Assembly (NCBI GenBank): GCA_943788895.1
Contig: CALSRZ010000001.1
Coordinates: forward strand, 372,001 to 436,000
Origin: an uncultured Pseudomonadales bacterium
GTDB taxonomy: Bacteria > Pseudomonadota > Gammaproteobacteria > Pseudomonadales > Porticoccaceae
Length of the DNA: 64,000 bases
Reading direction: 5' to 3'
This document shows, one piece after another, positions 46,811 to 56,594 of this stretch. Position numbers and translations under genes: made by a program. The stretch's first letter is position 1. Each line of letters begins with the position of its first letter. A model generated the notes under the pieces. That model was not told the origin of the DNA and did not search any database. It worked only from the letters and a program-made list of their open reading frames with translations.

Positions 46811-47578
46811 TTAGCGTTGCGGTTGAGCGTCGACAGACTGACCATTGACCGCATTGCTATCCGATCCAAGCAAGTAAAGATAAACCGGCATAATCTCTGC
46901 AGCTGATTTCAGGCTGCCGGGATTTTCCGCAGGAAATGCCTGAGCGCGCATACCTGTAGCAGTGGCGCCGGGATTGATGGCATTAACTCGCACCGAGCCC
47001 AGCCCCTCGAGCTCCGAAGCCCAGACCTGAACCATTCCCTCCACTGCAAATTTCGATACTGCATAAGCACCCCAGAAAGAGCGTCCAACACGACCCACAC
47101 CAGAGGTGGTAAAGATCACCGAAGCATCCGCAGACTTTTCCAGAACCGGCATCAATGCCTGAGTCATTTGGAACTGAGCCGTCACATTAACCTGCATAAC
47201 CTTATCCCAGACATCCTGACGATAATTGCTCAGCGGTGTGCGCTGGCCGAGAATTCCCGCGTTGTGTAGCAGACCGTCAAGATGGCCAAACTGCTCGTCA
47301 ATATGAACGCAGAGCTCATCGAAGTTCTCGCTGGTCGCGCCCTCAAGATCTATAGGGTAAATAATTGGCTCGGGGCCGCCGGCCTCAATAACCTGATCGT
47401 AGACCTGTTCGAGCTTGGCGACTGTTCTGCCGGCGAGAATCACCGTTGCGCCGTGAGCGGCGCAGCTCAGCGCCGCAGCCTTGCCAATACCATCACCGGC
47501 ACCGGTAATAAGAATAATCTGTTCTGCCAGCAGGTCAGTTTGTGGCTGGTACTCGGCAATTTGTGTTGCAGATAGCAT
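46811..47578 (-). CDS. yciK: Short-chain dehydrogenase YciK
   Basis: The 255-residue protein has the Rossmann motif LITGAGDGIGKAAA, the NAG motif (LLHNAGILGQRTPLS), catalytic YAVSK and the conserved INPGATATGMRAQAFP. It matches the YciK family, oxidoreductases of unknown natural substrate. It lies 14 nt after mupP on the minus strand in the same mtaD-ubiG-mupP-yciK order as P. aeruginosa PA3170-PA3173. Confidence 0.88.
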   Translation of the reverse strand: MLSATQIAEYQPQTDLLAEQIILITGAGDGIGKAAALSCAAHGATVILAGRTVAKLEQVYDQVIEAGGPEPIIYPIDLEGATSENFDELCVHIDEQFGHLDGLLHNAGILGQRTPLSNYRQDVWDKVMQVNVTAQFQMTQALMPVLEKSADASVIFTTSGVGRVGRSFWGAYAVSKFAVEGMVQVWASELEGLGSVRVNAINPGATATGMRAQAFPAENPGSLKSAAEIMPVYLYLLGSDSNAVNGQSVDAQPQR

Positions 47579-47592
47579 AGCTTGTGCTCTTG

Positions 47593-48255
47593 TTAATTTT
47601 TAAACAGAAAGGAGTGCAGGTGCTGGGACTCTTCGACAATCCAATCCGCCTGCCAGTTGGCAATGTTTTCATGCTGCTCAATATAGCCCCAGCCCGCAGC
47701 AACATTCCTTGTTCCCGCAGCACGCCCAGCCTCAATATCTCTCACATGGTCACCCACATAGAGGCAATCAACTGGGTCGATGGAAATCTCCGAACAAGCC
47801 AATAAAATCGGTTCTGGATGAGGTTTGGTCTGCGCTACATGATCCGGACAGATCACCGTCGCCGCAGCCTCCATCAATCCTAGCTGAACCATCGCCGACT
47901 CTGTATAGCGCCACGGCTTATTGGTCACCACACCCCAGGGAATCTCGCGCAAGCGGCACTCATCCAGCACCAGCTGCAGTCCCTCAAAAAGTGCTGTTTT
48001 ATCCGCCAGGTTGGCAAAGTAGAGTTCCAAAAACTCCTCGCGCAGAGCTTCAAAATCTTCATGGCTAGGATCAATTTTAAAGCCACTCTGAATTAAGCCC
48101 ACTGAACCATTAGTGACACTGGTACGGATAGCATTATCCGGCAGCGGCTCACGACCATGCAGACCTAATTGCTTGTTTAAGGCAGTAATAAAGTCCGGCG
48201 CTGTATCCAGAAGTGTTCCATCCAGATCAAACAGCAGTCCCTTAAAATCGAGCAT
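47593..48255 (-). CDS. mupP: HAD phosphatase, probably MupP (MurNAc-6-phosphate phosphatase)
   Basis: The 220-residue product has HAD motif I FDLDGTLLDTAPDF, motif II VVTNKP and motif IV YVGDHVRDIEAGRAAG. It is in the phosphoglycolate phosphatase subfamily. I choose MupP over Gph because it sits between ubiG and yciK, exactly like P. aeruginosa PA3172, which dephosphorylates MurNAc-6-phosphate in cell-wall recycling. The start lies 12 nt after ubiG. Confidence 0.82.
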   Translation of the reverse strand: MLDFKGLLFDLDGTLLDTAPDFITALNKQLGLHGREPLPDNAIRTSVTNGSVGLIQSGFKIDPSHEDFEALREEFLELYFANLADKTALFEGLQLVLDECRLREIPWGVVTNKPWRYTESAMVQLGLMEAAATVICPDHVAQTKPHPEPILLACSEISIDPVDCLYVGDHVRDIEAGRAAGTRNVAAGWGYIEQHENIANWQADWIVEESQHLHSFLFKN

Positions 48256-48267
48256 AGTAAAAGTCCG

Positions 48268-48993
48268 TTAGGCCGGTTTGCGCGCGCAAATCATATAGTT
48301 CACGCTGACATCGGAATCATTTAGGCGATAGGTTTTAGTCAGCGGGTTGTAGGTCAGGCCGGTCATCTCATCGATCTCCAGCCCCGCCTCTCTAATCCAC
48401 TGGCCGAGTTCCGCCGGGCGAATAAATTTGCCGTATTCATGGGTGCCCTTGGGCAGCATACGCAAGACATATTCAACACCAATCACCGCGAACAAATAGG
48501 ACTTGGGGTTGCGATTAATGGTCGAGAAAAACAGCGAGCCACCGGGTTTGGTTAGGGCGGCACAGGCGGCAACAACCGAGCCGGGATCGGGCACATGCTC
48601 GAGCATCTCCAGACAGGTCACCGTATCAAAAGTCTCGCCATGCTTCTGGGCAAAATCTTCCGCGGTAGATTTTTGGTAGTCCACCTCAACCCCGGATTCC
48701 AGCTTGTGCAGATTACCCACCGCCAGCGGTGCTTCGCCCATATCGATACCGGTAACCTCCGCGCCGCGCTGAGCCAGCGCCTCACAGAGAATACCGCCAC
48801 CGCAGCCGACATCCAGCACCTTCTGCTCGGCAACCGGCGCCAGCTTATCTATCCAGTTAGCGCGCAGCGGATTGATATCGTGCAGCGGTTTGAACTCACT
48901 GTTGCGATCCCACCAGCGGCTTGCCAGTTTTTCAAACTTGGCAACTTCGCCGGGATCGACATTTAAATTTCCATTGTTTTCGCTGTTAGACAT
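48268..48993 (-). CDS. ubiG: Ubiquinone biosynthesis O-methyltransferase UbiG
   Basis: The 241-residue protein starts [18 protein letters not shown] and has the methyltransferase motif [31 protein letters not shown] and [13 protein letters not shown], all UbiG hallmarks. It performs both O-methylations in ubiquinone synthesis. It lies 28 nt after the mtaD remnant on the minus strand. Nothing is unusual in its length or motifs. Confidence 0.95.
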   Translation of the reverse strand: MSNSENNGNLNVDPGEVAKFEKLASRWWDRNSEFKPLHDINPLRANWIDKLAPVAEQKVLDVGCGGGILCEALAQRGAEVTGIDMGEAPLAVGNLHKLESGVEVDYQKSTAEDFAQKHGETFDTVTCLEMLEHVPDPGSVVAACAALTKPGGSLFFSTINRNPKSYLFAVIGVEYVLRMLPKGTHEYGKFIRPAELGQWIREAGLEIDEMTGLTYNPLTKTYRLNDSDVSVNYMICARKPA

Positions 48994-49021
48994 AAGCAGT
49001 AAGTACCAATAAATGTTTGTG

Positions 49022-50347
49022 TTAGTCAGGTTTAATCTGGGTACGCCAATGATCGGCGGACTGGATCAGCTCGGCCTCATTCAGGGTCAGCAGTGCGCGC
49101 TCTTTCATCAGCGCCTTGCCAGCCACCCAGCTGTGGGTCACCTGGCTGCCCGCATTGGTATAGACCAATTGAGAGGCCGGATTATACAGCGGTTTCTGGC
49201 TGAGTGAGTTGATTTCCACGGCAATGATATCGGCGCTCTTACCCGCTTCCAGACTGCCGATCTGATCCTGCCAGCCCAGCGCTTTGGCACCATTAAGTGT
49301 TGCCATACGCAGTGCGGCATGGGCATCCAGCGCCGCGGCATCACCAGAGACACCTTTGGCCAGCAGTGCCGCGGTTTTTAGTTCACCAAACAGATCCAAG
49401 TCATTGTTGCTCGCCGCACCATCGGTGCCCAGTGCAACATTGATACCTGCATCCATTAACTCAGCGACCGGGCAGAAGCCACTGGCCAGTTTTAGATTGG
49501 ACTCCGGGCAGTGCACCACATGGCAGTTGTTATCCTTGAATTAAGCGAATATCATCCTTATCGATCTGGGTCATATGCACCAGCTGAGTCTGCGGCAGCA
49601 GAATACCCAGATCATCGAGTCGCTGCATTGGGCGACAGCTGTAAAGATGCACTGAATCGCTAATTTCTTTTGCTGTCTCATGACAGTGAATATGCACCGC
49701 CATATCCAGCTCATTGGCATAGGTGGCGATTCTGCGCAGAGTCTCATCGCCAACCGTATAGGGCGCATGGGGCGCGCAGGCAATCTTAATTAAATCATTG
49801 TCTTTATAGGTGTCGCGAAGTTGCAGACCCTGATGAATATAGTCATCGGGATCCTTGCCGCCAGCCGTCGGGAAATCAAACACCGTAAAGCCAATCTGAC
49901 TGCGCATACCGCAGGCGCGAACCTGCTCGGCGGCACTGTCGGCAAAGAAATACATATCGGCAAAACAGGTAGTGCCGGTTTGAATCATCTCGGCCATTGC
50001 CAGCTTGGTGCCATCGGCAACAAATTGTTCACCTAGAAAACGATTTTCAACGGGCCAGATATGCTCCTCCAACCAAGGCTCTAAAGCTTGGTCATCCGCA
50101 TAACCGCGCAGCAGGCTCATCGCCGCATGGCCGTGAGCATTGACCAGACCCGGCATCAGAATATGGTCATCCAAATCGACCACCGATTGCGCCTCAAATT
50201 TATTTGCAGCCTCGCTTTGCGGGTAGATGCCGACGATCTTCTGCCCATTCGATTGCCAGTGCAGCAATCTTCAAAAACACTGTTCTCCGGAACGATCGGA
50301 ATAATCCATCGGCTATTTATAAGTAAATCGATTTTTGTTGGCTGCAT
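49022..50347 (-). pseudogene. mtaD: MtaD-like amidohydrolase (TRZ/ATZ family) broken by at least two frameshifts
   Basis: Three reading frames together spell a 5-methylthioadenosine/S-adenosylhomocysteine deaminase of the amidohydrolase family. The N-terminus MQPTKIDLLINSRWI starts at 50347. Near 50246-50268 the frame moves to one reading KIVGIYPQSEAAN, the metal site NAHGHAAMSLLRGY and VHIHCHETAKEI. Near 49534 a second shift (CAAGGAT where CAAGAT would continue) leads into [32 protein letters not shown]. Each part is well conserved, so decay is recent or the sequence has errors. It stands upstream of ubiG as in P. aeruginosa, but mtnA, which lies between mtaD and gyrA there, is missing. The similar frameshift in nearby gyrA favours error; loss of mtnA favours real decay. 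Confidence 0.8.
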
Positions 50348-50450
50348 GTGGGCTCCTGAGCAAGTGCTGGGAGTATACCGACTTTTTAATTGGGTTTAAG
50401 CTCTGTGGTGAGTTTCAGGGCAATAAAAGCGACCCATAGGGGGATATATG

Positions 50451-50459
50451 TGGTAATAT
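50451..50459 (+). promoter_or_regulatory. Extended -10 element, candidate gyrA promoter
   Basis: TGGTAATAT (50451-50459) fits the extended -10 form TGn-TATAAT with one mismatch, 119 bp before gyrA. No good -35 lies 17 bp upstream, as expected for extended -10 promoters. Nothing else was seen in the 230-bp gap between mtaD and gyrA. Confidence 0.35.
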
Positions 50460-50577
50460 TTCGGGCTTTGAAATGGCGGGTTTTAGCACCCAGGGTGCAT
50501 GCAAATCACCGCCAAATTAGAGTCTAGATGCGCAAGCAAAATAATAGCAATAAAAAACTAGGACGCGACGGAATCTT

Positions 50578-53221
50578 ATGGGTGAAATAGCAAAAGAAAT
50601 TGTTCCAGTAAATATCGAAGACGAGCTCAAACAGTCATACCTAGCCTACGCGATGAGCGTAATTGTCGGCCGGGCGCTGCCAGATGTTAGAGACGGCCTC
50701 AAGCCGGTTCACCGTCGCGCACTGTTCGCTATGCATGAGCTGGGCAACGACTGGAACAAAGCCTACAAAAAGTCAGCCCGTGTTGTTGGTGATGTAATTG
50801 GTAAGTATCACCCACACGGTGACTCGGCCGTTTACGAGACCATTGTTCGCATGGCTCAGCCGTTCTCACTGCGTTATATGCTTGTTGATGGCCAGGGTAA
50901 CTTCGGTTCGGTCGATGGCGACTCCGCTGCGGCAATGCGATACACCGAAATCCGTATGACCAAAATCGCCCATGCGCTGATTGAGGATCTGGAAAAAGAT
51001 ACTGTCGACTTTGTCCCCAACTATGATGAAACCGAGCATGATTCCCGTGGTTATGCCAACCCGCATACCCAATCTGCTGGTTAATGGCTCCTCTGGTATT
51101 GCCGTAGGTATGGCGACCAATATTCCGCCCCACAACCTGACTGAAGTGGTTAAAGGTTGTCTGGCGATGATTGAAAACCCGGATATTACCGTCGATGAAC
51201 TGATGGAATATATTCCCGGCCCAGATTTCCCTACCGGCGCTATTATCAATGGCCGCGCGGGCATTATTGAAGCCTACCGCACCGGTCGTGGCCGCATTCG
51301 TATTCGCGCCAAAGCGGATATTGAAGTCAATGAAAAGACCAAGCGCGAAACCATTATTATCACCGAGATTCCCTACCAGCTAAACAAGGCGCGTCTGATT
51401 GAGCGTATTGCCGAACTGGTTAAAGAGAAAAAGCTCGAAGGTATCTCCGAGCTGCGCGATGAGTCTGATAAAGACGGTATGCGCATCGTTATTGAAATTA
51501 AGCGCGCCGATGTTGGCGAAGTGGTTCTCAACAACCTTTTCGCCCAGACTCAATTGCAGAGCGTATTCGGTATCAACGTGGTTGCACTGGTCGATGGCCA
51601 GCCAAAGATTCTCAATCTTCAGCAGCTAATTCAGGCCTTCCTGCGTCACCGCCGCGAAGTGGTCACGCGCAGAACTATCTATCTGCTGCGCAAGGCCCGT
51701 GAACGCGCCCATACGCTTGAAGGTTTTGCGGTTGCACTGTCCAATATTGATGAAATTATCACCCTGATCAAGCAGTCACCGACTGCGGCAGAAGCCCGTG
51801 AAGCACTGGTTGCGCGCGGCTGGAACCCAGGTACAGTGACCGCCATGCTAGAGCGTGCAGGTCCCCAAGCGACTCGGCCCGACTGGTTGGAAGAGCAGTT
51901 CGGAATGCGTGATGGCAAATACTATCTGTCACCAGAACAGGCCAAAGATATTCTCGAACTGCGTCTGCACCGTCTGACCGGTATGGAGCAGGACAAGATT
52001 ATTGCTGAATTTGCCGTCAAGCTTGAAGAGATTGCTGAATATCAGGATATTCTTGGTGACCTGACTCGTCTAATGACGGTTATCCGTGAAGAACTGGAAG
52101 CGGTTGTTGAAGAGTTTGGCGATGAGCGACGCACGGAAATTATTGAATCCATGCACGACCTCACCGTAGAAGATCTGATCACTGAAGAAGATCGAGTGGT
52201 AACCATCTCCAACGGTGGCTATGCCAAGACACAGCCCCTGAGTGACTACCAGGCCCAGCGTCGCGGTGGTATGGGCAAGTCGGCAACTGCCGTTAAAGAC
52301 GAAGATTTTGTTGAGCATCTGCTGGTTGCCAGCACCCATGCAACGATTCTCTGCTTTACCAACCTCGGCAAGGTTTACTGGCTCAAGGTTTATCAGATTC
52401 CAGTTGCTGGCCGCAATTCACGAGGCCGTCCAGTGGTTAATCTGCTGCCTCTTGATGAAGGCGAGCGCATTAGCTCAATTCTGCCCGTAGAAGAGTACAG
52501 CGCCGACAAGTTTGTCATTATGGCAACTGCCAATGGCACCGTGAAGAAGACCTCACTGGAGCAGTACTCGCGACCACGAAGTGTGGGTCTGCGTGCAGTT
52601 GATCTGGTTGAAGGCGATCATCTGGTCGGCACCGCTATTATTGATGACGACAGCGATATTATGCTGTTGAGCTCGGAAGGTAAGGCAGTACGCTTTGCCA
52701 GCACCGATGCTCGCGCCATGGGTCGTGTCTCTAAAGGTGTGCGCGGTATGCGTCTGCCGGAAGAGCACAAAGTGATCTCGATGGTTGTTCCCGAAGAAGA
52801 TGGCTTCCTGTTGACTGTCTGTCAAAACGGCTACGGCAAGCGCACCAAGGTTACCGAGTTCCCAACCAAGGGTCGCGGTGGTAAAGGTATGATTGCGATT
52901 CAGGCCAGTGAGCGAAACGGTCCACTGGTAGGCTCGACCCAGCTGTTTGCCGGTGACGAGATTATGCTGATCTCCGATCAGGGCACCATGGTGAGAACAC
53001 GCGGTGATGAAGTTTCTGTGGTTGGTCGCAACACTCAGGGTGTACGAATTATTCGTCTGAAGGATACTGAGAATCTGGTTCGATTGGCACGTATTGCCGA
53101 GCCGGAGGAAGAGGAAATTTTTGATGAAGATGGAGAGGTTGTTGAATCTAGCGCCGAAGTCGCTGCTTCTGATGAAACACCTACCGATGACACTTCATCC
53201 GCTGAGGGCTCTGAAGGTTAA
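50578..53221 (+). CDS. gyrA: DNA gyrase subunit A with an apparent +1 frameshift near 51037
   Basis: The first frame encodes the normal GyrA N-terminus with the quinolone region (Ser83, Glu87) and catalytic Tyr122 in [11 protein letters not shown]. It runs off frame at NYDETE. The second frame continues [20 protein letters not shown] and onwards through the whole breakage-reunion and C-terminal beta-pinwheel domains. Dropping one base near 51037 gives ACC GAG ATG ATT CCC and joins both exactly as in other GyrA proteins. Gyrase is essential, so an error in the sequence is the likely cause. The GyrA box reads QRRGGMG, where QRRGGKG is usual. The tail is acidic ([15 protein letters not shown]). 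pheA follows after 5 nt. Confidence 0.93.
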
Positions 53222-53226
53222 AAACA

Positions 53227-54312
53227 ATGGCTGAAAAGAATCCACTTCTCGATCTGAGAAACGAAATTGATGCCCTTGATCAGCAGATCATGGAAAAAAT
53301 CAGCGCCCGGGCGCGCTGCGCTCAGAGCGTTGCTGAGATAAAAGAAAAGCTCGGCGACACTGCCTATTACAAACCTGAGCGTGAAGCTCAGGTGCTGCGC
53401 GCAGTGATGGAAAGAAATACCGGGCCTCTCGACAATGAAGATATGGCACGTCTGTTTCGACAGATTATGTCTGCCTGTTTAGCGCTTGAACAACAAATCA
53501 AAGTTGCCTTTCTCGGTCCCGAGGGAACCTTTACTCAGGAAGCCGCACTCAAGCACTTTGGCGACTCTGCAGAGACTGTACCCAAAGCGGCAATCGACGA
53601 AGTGTTTCGCGATGTTCTCGCCGGTTCCTGCAACTACGGTGTAGTGCCCGTTGAAAACTCAACGGAGGGCGTGGTCAGCCATACCCTCGACAGCTTTATG
53701 GATTCATCGGTGAAGATCTGTGGTGAAGTTGAATTGCGTATTCATCAGCACTTTATGATCGGGCCCAACACCAACAAAGACAATATTACCCGAGTCTATT
53801 CCCATGCTCAGTCTCTGGCGCAATGTCGCAAGTGGCTGGATTCAAACTACCCGAATATTGAACGAGTGGCGGTTAGCAGCAATGCCGAAGCCGCACGACG
53901 GGTAAAAGGCGAGTGGAACTCCGCGGCAATTGCCGGCGATATGTCCTGCGATCTCTACGAACTGGATAAGCTCTGGGAAAATATTGAAGACCGTCCGGAT
54001 AACTCAACACGCTTCCTGATTATTGGTCGTGAAGCAGTAGGTCCCAGCGGCAATGATAAAACCTCCATCGTGGTGTCGGTTAACAATAAACCCGGCGCAC
54101 TCCACGACCTGATCGAGCCATTCCGCAAACACGATTTGGATATGACCCGTCTCGAGTCGCGGCCCTCGCGCAGCAGCAAATGGTCCTATGTCTTCTTTAT
54201 CGATTTTGCTGGCCATCAGGACGATCCGGTTGCCGCCAAGGTACTCAAAGAACTCACTGAAGATGTCGCCGAACTCAAGATTCTCGGCTCCTATCCTCAG
54301 GCGGTACTGTAA
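53227..54312 (+). CDS. pheA: Bifunctional chorismate mutase/prephenate dehydratase PheA
   Basis: The 361-residue P-protein has an AroQ chorismate mutase domain (LRNEIDALDQQIMEKISARA), a prephenate dehydratase domain (VAFLGPEGTFTQEAALKHFG, VPVENSTEGVVSHTLD, NSTRFLIIG) and a C-terminal ACT domain with the ESRPS motif that binds phenylalanine for feedback control. It leads to phenylpyruvate. It starts 5 nt after gyrA. In P. aeruginosa serC separates these two genes; it is absent here. Confidence 0.95.
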   Translation: MAEKNPLLDLRNEIDALDQQIMEKISARARCAQSVAEIKEKLGDTAYYKPEREAQVLRAVMERNTGPLDNEDMARLFRQIMSACLALEQQIKVAFLGPEGTFTQEAALKHFGDSAETVPKAAIDEVFRDVLAGSCNYGVVPVENSTEGVVSHTLDSFMDSSVKICGEVELRIHQHFMIGPNTNKDNITRVYSHAQSLAQCRKWLDSNYPNIERVAVSSNAEAARRVKGEWNSAAIAGDMSCDLYELDKLWENIEDRPDNSTRFLIIGREAVGPSGNDKTSIVVSVNNKPGALHDLIEPFRKHDLDMTRLESRPSRSSKWSYVFFIDFAGHQDDPVAAKVLKELTEDVAELKILGSYPQAVL

Positions 54313-54344
54313 CTACTTTCTGCTTTACTCAAAGTGATGGTTTA

Positions 54345-56591
54345 ATGGTTAAAAATTCTCACACAGCTGACAACTCGATCAATCGACTAGTTGTTATCGG
54401 ACTGGGCCTAATTGGCTCAAGTCTTGCTGTAGCTACTCGAAATGCCGGATTGGTATCAGAAGTAGTGGGGATTTCCCGACGTACATCAACCCTGGACCTA
54501 GCGTTGGAGATGGGCGTAATTGATCGCGCCGAACAGAGCCTGGAAGCCATTGCCCCACAGCTTGGTGCTGGCGATGTCGTGGTAATCGGCGTACCAACCC
54601 TTACCGTGCCATCCATTCTAAAAGACTGCCACAGACTGCTCTCACCTGAAGTAACGATTACCGATGTCGCCAGTGTAAAGGGCAGTGTGGTCGATGCAGC
54701 TCAGGCTATTTATGGAACATTACCAGCACAGCTGGTGCCCGGCCATCCCATTGCCGGCTCAGAGAAAAGTGGTGTTACCGCCGCCAAGGCTGATCTGTTT
54801 AAAGATCATCGGGTAATCTTAACCCCCCATGCCAACAGCACTGAAGATCATATTCAGCGAGTCGAGAAACTCTGGCAGTCAGTCGGCGCCATGGTCTCCT
54901 CAATGGATATCAAAGATCACGATGAAGTATTGGCCGCCACCAGTCACCTGCCACATTTTCTTGCCTACTCACTGGTCGATACACTGGCCGGTATGCGCGA
55001 TAACCGCGAAATATTTCGCTATGCCGCCGGCGGCTTCCGCGACTTTACCCGAATAGCCGCAAGCGACCCGATAATGTGGCGCGATATAGCCCTCGCCAAT
55101 CGCGAAGCCATTCTCAGCGTGCTCGATAAAATTATGAGCGACTTTACTGAGATGCGTAGCGCTATCGACAGTGGCGACCAGAACTACCTGATGGACGTAT
55201 TTACCCGTGCACGCGATGCGCGAAATCATTTTGGACAATTAATAGAAAGTAAGGCACTAGAACAACCCATGTCAGAAAAAATAATAAATTACACAGTCTC
55301 TCCCGGGGGAGAAGCACGCGGTGAAATCCGCGTACCAGGCGACAAATCCATGTCTCACCGCTCAATTATGCTCGGCTCTATCGCCGAGGGTATGACCGAA
55401 GTCACCGGCTTCCTCGAAGGGGAAGACAGCCTTGCGACACTGCAGGCTTTCCGCGATATGGGTGTTGTGATTGAAGGCCCCAATGATGGTCGCGTGGTTA
55501 TCCACGGTGTTGGTCTGCACGGACTAAAAGCGCCAGAAAAACCCCTCTATCTGGGTAATTCAGGCACCTCGATGCGTCTGCTAGCTGGCCTGCTGGCTGG
55601 TCAAAGCTTTGATGTCGAACTGACTGGTGACGAATCCCTTTCAGGTCGCCCTATGGCCCGCGTTGCCAATCCACTGGCAGAGATGGGTGCCGTTATTGAA
55701 ACCGCAGAGGGCGGCAGACCGCCAATGCGTATAAAAGGTGGCAACAAACTTAAAGCCATTGATTATGTTCTGCCCATGGCCAGTGCCCAGGTTAAATCCT
55801 GCGTACTTCTAGCCGGACTCTACGCCGAAGGCGTAACCTCCACCGTCGAGCCAGCACCGACACGCGATCACAGTGAACGTATGCTGCGTGGCTTTGGCTA
55901 CGATGTCACCACCGAAGGCAGCAAAGCCTCACTGAGTGGCGGCGGATCCCTGAGCGCAACACGAATCGATGTGCCCGCAGATATATCTTCCTCTGCATTC
56001 TTTATGGTTGCCGCAGCAATTACCCCAGGATCCGATATCACCTTGCGCCATGTGGGCGTCAACCCAACGCGTGTTGGTGTGATCAATATCCTTCGCCAGA
56101 TGGGCACCAGCATAGAGCTGTCAAACCAGCGCGAAGTCGGCGGTGAGCCAGTAGCCGATATCCGTGTCCGTCACGCTGAATTAAACGGCATAGTAATCCC
56201 TGAAGATCAGGTGCCGTTGGCGATTGATGAATTCCCAGTACTCTTTATAGCTGCAGCCTGCGCCAAGGGCGAAACCGTATTAACTGGTGCCGAAGAACTG
56301 CGCGTTAAAGAGAGCGACCGAATCCAAAGCATGGCCGATGGCCTGGTAACTCTGGGTGTCGATGCCCAGTCAACGCCTGACGGCATTCGTATTCAAGGCG
56401 GCAAGATCGGCGGCGGTGAAGTTCACAGCCACGACGATCACCGAATTGCTATGGCCTTTGCGATTGCCGGCTTGCGTGCAGAAAGTGAAATACTGATACA
56501 CGACTGTAACAATGTTGCGACATCATTCCCTGACTTTGTCGGGTTAGCCGCTGCTGTAGGGCTAACGATCAACATGGATACAGCGGAGTAA
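54345..56591 (+). CDS. tyrA-aroA: Fused prephenate dehydrogenase/EPSP synthase (TyrA-AroA)
   Basis: The 748-residue protein joins two enzymes. Residues 1-300 are prephenate dehydrogenase (GLGLIGSSLAVATRN, VPGHPIAGSEKSGV, TSHLPHFLAYSLVD). Residues 310-748 are EPSP synthase (GEIRVPGDKSMSHRSIML, YLGNSGTSMRLLAGLLAG, DHSERMLRGFGYD, KESDRI, HDDHRIAMAFAIAGL). The same fusion is known in Pseudomonas and relatives. It covers a shikimate-pathway step and the first tyrosine-specific step. An internal ATG at 55269 could in principle give free AroA, but it lacks a ribosome site. Pseudomonas has hisC between pheA and this gene; here it is missing. cmk follows after 3 nt. Confidence 0.95.
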   Translation: MVKNSHTADNSINRLVVIGLGLIGSSLAVATRNAGLVSEVVGISRRTSTLDLALEMGVIDRAEQSLEAIAPQLGAGDVVVIGVPTLTVPSILKDCHRLLSPEVTITDVASVKGSVVDAAQAIYGTLPAQLVPGHPIAGSEKSGVTAAKADLFKDHRVILTPHANSTEDHIQRVEKLWQSVGAMVSSMDIKDHDEVLAATSHLPHFLAYSLVDTLAGMRDNREIFRYAAGGFRDFTRIAASDPIMWRDIALANREAILSVLDKIMSDFTEMRSAIDSGDQNYLMDVFTRARDARNHFGQLIESKALEQPMSEKIINYTVSPGGEARGEIRVPGDKSMSHRSIMLGSIAEGMTEVTGFLEGEDSLATLQAFRDMGVVIEGPNDGRVVIHGVGLHGLKAPEKPLYLGNSGTSMRLLAGLLAGQSFDVELTGDESLSGRPMARVANPLAEMGAVIETAEGGRPPMRIKGGNKLKAIDYVLPMASAQVKSCVLLAGLYAEGVTSTVEPAPTRDHSERMLRGFGYDVTTEGSKASLSGGGSLSATRIDVPADISSSAFFMVAAAITPGSDITLRHVGVNPTRVGVINILRQMGTSIELSNQREVGGEPVADIRVRHAELNGIVIPEDQVPLAIDEFPVLFIAAACAKGETVLTGAEELRVKESDRIQSMADGLVTLGVDAQSTPDGIRIQGGKIGGGEVHSHDDHRIAMAFAIAGLRAESEILIHDCNNVATSFPDFVGLAAAVGLTINMDTAE

Positions 56592-56594
56592 AGA

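Noticed and set aside
50981-53221. Shortened gyrA starting at ATG 50981
   Set aside because: The first 19 residues in that frame are not GyrA-like and overlap the true N-terminal frame; it would lack the catalytic tyrosine.
55269-56591. Free-standing aroA gene
   Set aside because: The frame is continuous with tyrA, there is no ribosome site, and the fusion is known in related bacteria.
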